A DNA stretch of 64,000 bases. It comes from Patiria miniata. Its lineage: Eukaryota > Echinodermata > Asteroidea > Valvatida > Asterinidae. Both the position numbers and the translations under genes were made by a program. How positions within the stretch are numbered: the stretch's first letter is position 1; every line of letters starts with the position of its first letter. Of the stretch, positions 61,601 through 64,000 are shown piece by piece. The notes below the pieces were generated by a model. The model searched no databases, was not told the origin of the DNA, and was given only the letters and a program-made list of their open reading frames with translations. Location: NCBI RefSeq assembly GCF_015706575.1, contig NW_024037076.1:9644777-9708776 (forward strand). The letters are read 5' to 3'.

Positions 61601-61972
61601 CCTCTGCTGTGCCACTGTTTCAATTTCTTAAAATAGTTTTCTGTACTTTCATGTTTTTAATCACAATCCTTCTTTTTATTTAGGTAGATTTTATTTTCTT
61701 CTCCGTAATCCGTGGCTTATGAGGATTTTTCTTTTAAAGGTAAACAAAAGTCCCAGAGCCATTCGGTTGAATGATAGTCTGGTTCCAACAGCAAAAGATC
61801 CTTTTGTTGAATACGATTTCGTCAGGGAGCCGGACGGTCCGTAAAGGCTGCAGTTGAAAACTGCGTTACGGCTGCCGTAAAGATAGCCACTGTGAAAAAT
61901 TAAAGACTGATCGCTCACCATAAATTCTGCTACTGAGGGCTGCACTTCATCCATGATCCTTCCAACAGCCAC
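55404..61972 (-). CDS. BAG6: BAG6 (BAT3/Scythe), C-terminal part, eight coding exons
   Basis: Eight exons join in phase to give the last 371 residues of BAG6. In order they give the segment from [17 protein letters not shown], the conserved middle region ([11 protein letters not shown] to [10 protein letters not shown]), [20 protein letters not shown], an acidic low-complexity stretch ([18 protein letters not shown]), a Pro/Ala/Thr-rich linker, and the signature [16 protein letters not shown] with [17 protein letters not shown]. It ends in the BAG-like C-terminus ([18 protein letters not shown]). The family's role is a cytosolic holdase: with UBL4A and GET4 (TRC35) it captures tail-anchored and mislocalised membrane proteins. 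The PPKRMK region matches the nuclear-localisation and GET4-binding segment, and the end matches the UBL4A-binding BAG domain. The N-terminal ubiquitin-like domain lies outside the window. Confidence 0.92.
55668..56823 (-). other. BAG6 intron with LINE fragment
   Basis: 1.16 kb. It holds the LINE ORF2 fragment at 55917-56240 (opposite strand), a C-run at about 56346-56356 with an A-run, and a TATAGTTCTC tandem near 56615-56645. Confidence 0.6.
55917..56240 (+). mobile_element. LINE ORF2 C-terminal fragment
   Basis: One frame reads [20 protein letters not shown], then [16 protein letters not shown]. Another reads [13 protein letters not shown], a stop, then RAFGTKLF. This is the pattern of the region after reverse transcriptase in many LINEs: GHVxRMDDxRxPKxVL, GRPxxxW, DLKxxxxxxxxWxxxAxDRxxW. 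It is a worn fragment with at least one frame change and a stop, antisense to BAG6. Confidence 0.5.
56824..56931 (-). CDS. BAG6: BAG6 exon with NLS/GET4-binding region
   Basis: 36 codons, phase 0 at both ends; acceptor TTATTTAG, donor AAG|GTACCT. The sequence is [20 protein letters not shown], then [16 protein letters not shown]. The SDAYLxGMPxKR motif is the best single identifier of BAG6 in this window. Confidence 0.95.
56932..57962 (-). other. BAG6 intron
   Basis: 1.03 kb, AT-rich. The motif AGCCACGCCCCTTA near 57709 is shared with about 49310. The plus-strand frame at 57877-58095 overlaps the adjoining exon in antisense and is not a gene. Confidence 0.5.
57963..58133 (-). CDS. BAG6: BAG6 exon, Pro/Ala/Thr-rich linker
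   Basis: 57 codons, phase 0 at both ends; acceptor TTTTCTATTCAG, donor GCT|GTAAGT. It starts [20 protein letters not shown] and ends [12 protein letters not shown], which runs straight into EWVPVI as in relatives. The middle is low-complexity and probably unstructured. Confidence 0.9.
58291..58427 (-). CDS. BAG6: BAG6 exon, acidic low-complexity stretch
   Basis: Acceptor GTTATCATCAG; donor GAAGAG|GTTTGT, a weaker but usable site. The exon starts with two bases of a split Asp codon and codes for [20 protein letters not shown], then [20 protein letters not shown] and ILVEE. It joins both neighbours in phase. Confidence 0.85.
58712..58865 (-). CDS. BAG6: BAG6 exon, [18 protein letters not shown] region
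   Basis: 51 codons plus one base; acceptor ATAATCACTCAG, donor ACAG|GTTAGT. It codes for [40 protein letters not shown] and [11 protein letters not shown]. It is well conserved in BAG6 proteins. Confidence 0.92.
58924..59104. mobile_element. TATAGACC-family element, unsplit copy
   Basis: It runs from tatacacctttaccatgctg to gataatggtctata, 181 bp. It matches both parts of the SINE-split copy at 51472-51972, including ATGTTCCCTG, CAGACTATTTTT and CTTCCAGCCTTGCTTTGGTT. Confidence 0.65.
59139..59275 (+). repeat. GAAACGTCGA-family repeat, copy 5
   Basis: It shares CAGAGCATACTGTTTGAAAC, GTCGAGTTTAAACAACTGG, the hairpin region TCTTCTCAGAACCACA and the block CATGTCCACCATGCAAACC with the other copies. 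The hammerhead-like box upstream is lost here. Confidence 0.6.
59809..59966. mobile_element. 158-bp foldback MITE in a BAG6 intron
   Basis: The left arm AATATTGAGTGGCTTTAAAT continues through GAAATGGGAGGAATA and AAAATCTGGA. The right arm is its inverse (TCCAGATTTTA, TATTCCTCCCATTTCA, CCACTCAATATT). The loop is about 40 bases. Confidence 0.75.
60086..60210 (-). CDS. BAG6: BAG6 exon, conserved middle region ([11 protein letters not shown])
   Basis: Acceptor TTTCATCAG; donor TTG|GTAAGA. It codes for [20 protein letters not shown], then [20 protein letters not shown] and L, and starts with two bases of a split Glu. It is helical in character. Confidence 0.88.
60211..61101 (-). other. BAG6 intron with SINE
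   Basis: 0.9 kb. It holds a SINE (60376-60680, opposite strand to BAG6). Confidence 0.6.
60376..60680 (+). mobile_element. tRNA-derived SINE, third head type
   Basis: The head is GGTGGTCGATTGGTAAGATG (box A) and GGGTTCGAGTCCCACC (box B), tRNA-like over about 70 bases, then a body (CGATGGTCTCGCAGACTAAT) ending near a T/ATT-rich tail at 60685-60710. Both promoter boxes are well kept. It lacks the CTTGAGCAAGGCACTTA core of the other SINEs. Confidence 0.7.
61102..61204 (-). CDS. BAG6: BAG6 exon ([18 protein letters not shown])
   Basis: Acceptor TTTTTTCTATAG; donor CATCAG|GTGAGT. It codes for [20 protein letters not shown], then [14 protein letters not shown] plus one base of the next codon. It is in phase with both neighbours. 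Confidence 0.88.
61205..61918 (-). other. BAG6 intron
   Basis: 0.7 kb, with no exon or recognisable repeat. TATTGGTCGA words occur at about 61262 and 61386. Confidence 0.5.
61919..61972 (-). CDS. BAG6: BAG6 exon, first one inside the window
   Basis: 18 codons ([18 protein letters not shown]), phase 0 at both ends; acceptor TGTGTACTTCAG, donor ATG|GTGAGC. I could not find the preceding exon in the remaining 2 kb, so it probably lies beyond the window. Confidence 0.82.
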
Positions 61973-64000
61973 CTGAAGTACACAAATGCCATGTAACATG
62001 TGAAATTATAATGCATCAAGGCATTAACATTACTCTTTCCTGTCTGTCCTGTTTGGGCTACTAGGCGAAGGGTAACATGGGGGACTTAAACAAAGTTCAA
62101 CTAAATCCCCCTAATAAAGAGATTATTGTTGTTTACAGTAATTATGTCTACGTCAAATCGTTTTCTCAACAATAACTTTGGGAGTTTCCTTGAACTTTTT
62201 TCAGTCTCCCACGTTAGACAACCCTTCACCTACTTGTTAGCCCGATTTAACGAACACCTCGTTTTATCCCCGTTTGTTTTTCTGCCTTAGGCTAAATATT
62301 ACAATGTTATCATTGCTCACATCATTGTGCATAAGATTTTAAAAGGTAACGCGCCTATCAAATGTCCCCCCCCCCCCCCCCCCCCCCCCCGCGCTACCCC
62401 AAGTCCGATGTCGGGATTTGGTTAGTTTTTCATGCCCCAGTGTGGTGATTTTCGTCACTCAAATTACATTGTTAACATTGGCGTACTAAATGCAAGGCAA
62501 TCACTAGTGCGACCCACGTATGTATGTCGGGGCATGGCCAGGGATTGTCACTTAAATTTTGCCCGAGGGGTGGGGATTTTGTCACTTCAAAGGTGACAAT
62601 CCCCACATCTTGGGTGGGGCAGCCCCGGAGGGGAGGGATGGGGGAAACAATTGATAGGCGCATACAGGTATAAGTAACGGTGAATTTGAAATTCATCAAA
62701 TGAATGCCGAGTGATGTTTGGCAATACTAATTGATGGTATCTGGAGACGAGGCAGATACTATCGCAAATACAGGGCATAATAGAAGCCATTTTGGATCGT
62801 TACTATTTCCTCATAATTGTTCAGTTACTTATATGCTTTGGAAATGTTATCAAAGTAAGGACATGTACCGGTAAGTAGAATCCACAAAATATACTTTTCA
62901 AAAAGTAAAAAAAATAAAAATGTACCTACATATACGGGAATAAATATATTACATGTAGCTATTAACAATTTATGCAAATTAGGCACCCTTGCAACAGAAT
63001 TTCAGGTGTCACCCCTTCTAAACATCTTCCCTTGGGCTATAAGAATCTATCTGCCAAGTTTGGTGCTTTGGACCAGTCGGTCACAATCTTGTCCAAAATT
63101 AGGTGCAACTTTTAGCCACCGGACTAATTGTCGATTGTGCATGTCTCTGAACTGAAGAAACAACTAATGTCAACTCAAGGCATCCACCAAACTGAAATAA
63201 ATTGTAATTTTTGAGGAATTACTACAATCCTACACCTAGCGTATTAATTAGAAGCAATTATTTTCAAACAAGTGTTTCTGTCTCATGAATATTCACACTT
63301 GTGCAACCATATCCATTTGCAAGTTCTTTGAAGATCATAGCTTCATTAGCTCTTCTACCATTCCGTTAACCATAAGGGGCCTTTTAAGAAACAATTTTGT
63401 TTCCATCAAAGCGCCCACCCAAAAATTTAAGTTTATCGCTACAGAACCAATGTAATAGATAAACATTTGCTCTAATCGAGCAATCACTTTAAATTGTAAG
63501 AAAACCACTATTGAACGGTTTCGTTCCACATTCTTATTCCTGTGTCTTCTTAATAACTCAAACTGTCATGGAAGAAAAGAAAATACCTACAGGTTTCTTA
63601 ATCAGTTAAGAGGATCACAATGGACATTTATGACAGGAAAACGACACTAGATGTAGTGTTACACGCGAATCATATGGTGCAAACTTCATAAAGTTGAATT
63701 GAAACCGCTATAACAGCGTACTAAACCTATTCATGAATATTCCATTATATGCAAATTTCATATCTTACAAATCGACGACAATGGTGTACACGTAGTAGAG
63801 TCCAAACTTACACTTCATGGGCTCACAAAACGCGGTTGATTCCGTACTATACCGTGCAATGCATTAAATCACTTTGTCATGTTTGTATAGGCCGAATGTC
63901 GATGTCAGACAGAAAGACCGACCTTCTTTATTCAATCAGAATGAGGATAGCTGTGACGACTTGCCATCCACCAAACCAATACACTCCACACAAATGAACA
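61973..64000. other. Upstream BAG6 intron (presumed)
   Basis: I found no further BAG6 exon. A 25-base poly-C lies at 62366-62390. 62980-63130 carries TGCCAAGTTTGGTGCTTTGG and related words, a style seen in dispersed repeats of marine invertebrates; I cannot name it. Confidence 0.4.
62366..62390. repeat. Poly-C tract of about 25
   Basis: An uninterrupted C run. The true length may differ from that shown, because such runs are error-prone in assemblies. Confidence 0.85.

Overview
This is animal genomic DNA: long non-coding stretches, short exons with GT-AG introns, many short foldback elements and several tRNA-derived SINE families. The protein sequences and the SINE 'core' point to a marine deuterostome. 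I lean towards an echinoderm, perhaps a sea star, but that is inference and I could not check it. Only two protein-coding genes can be supported. They are convergent and both lie in the right-hand third.

Left and middle (1 to about 41,000): no convincing coding gene. The region holds transposon fossils: short elements with inverted ends (1153-1417, 1937-2132, 11125-11254, 29188-29690), TTAA-flanked elements (37789-38370, 42882-43474, partial 8380-8583), SINEs (18590-18803, 22860-23118, 34460-34510), a degraded piece that looks like a LINE 3' region (21335-21652), a pair of ~470-bp dispersed repeats (33043 and 50020), tandem repeats and homopolymers. A CpG-rich patch at about 15,340-15,960 carries two strong splice donors and may be a promoter with non-coding first exons. 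Two further promoter-like patches lie near 26,615 and 31,520.

Gene 1 (+, 41125-48610): a five-exon GAPR-1/GLIPR2-like CAP-domain protein of about 217 residues. It has an N-terminal extension (two exons) ahead of the CAP domain, and the second active-site-like His of the family is replaced by Arg. Its introns hold several mobile-element fossils.

Gene 2 (-, 61972-55404): the last eight coding exons (about 371 codons) of BAG6, the chaperone that works with UBL4A and GET4 on tail-anchored and mislocalised proteins. The exons join in phase throughout. The 5' part of the gene runs off the right edge. Its introns hold a SINE, a LINE ORF2 fragment and two foldback elements.

The most interesting non-coding signal is a family of repeats (878, 11837, 53078, 59158, and an inverted copy near 52791) built on a shared motif, GAAACGTCGA. 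Two copies keep what looks like a degenerate hammerhead-ribozyme core with a covarying stem, followed by a conserved hairpin.
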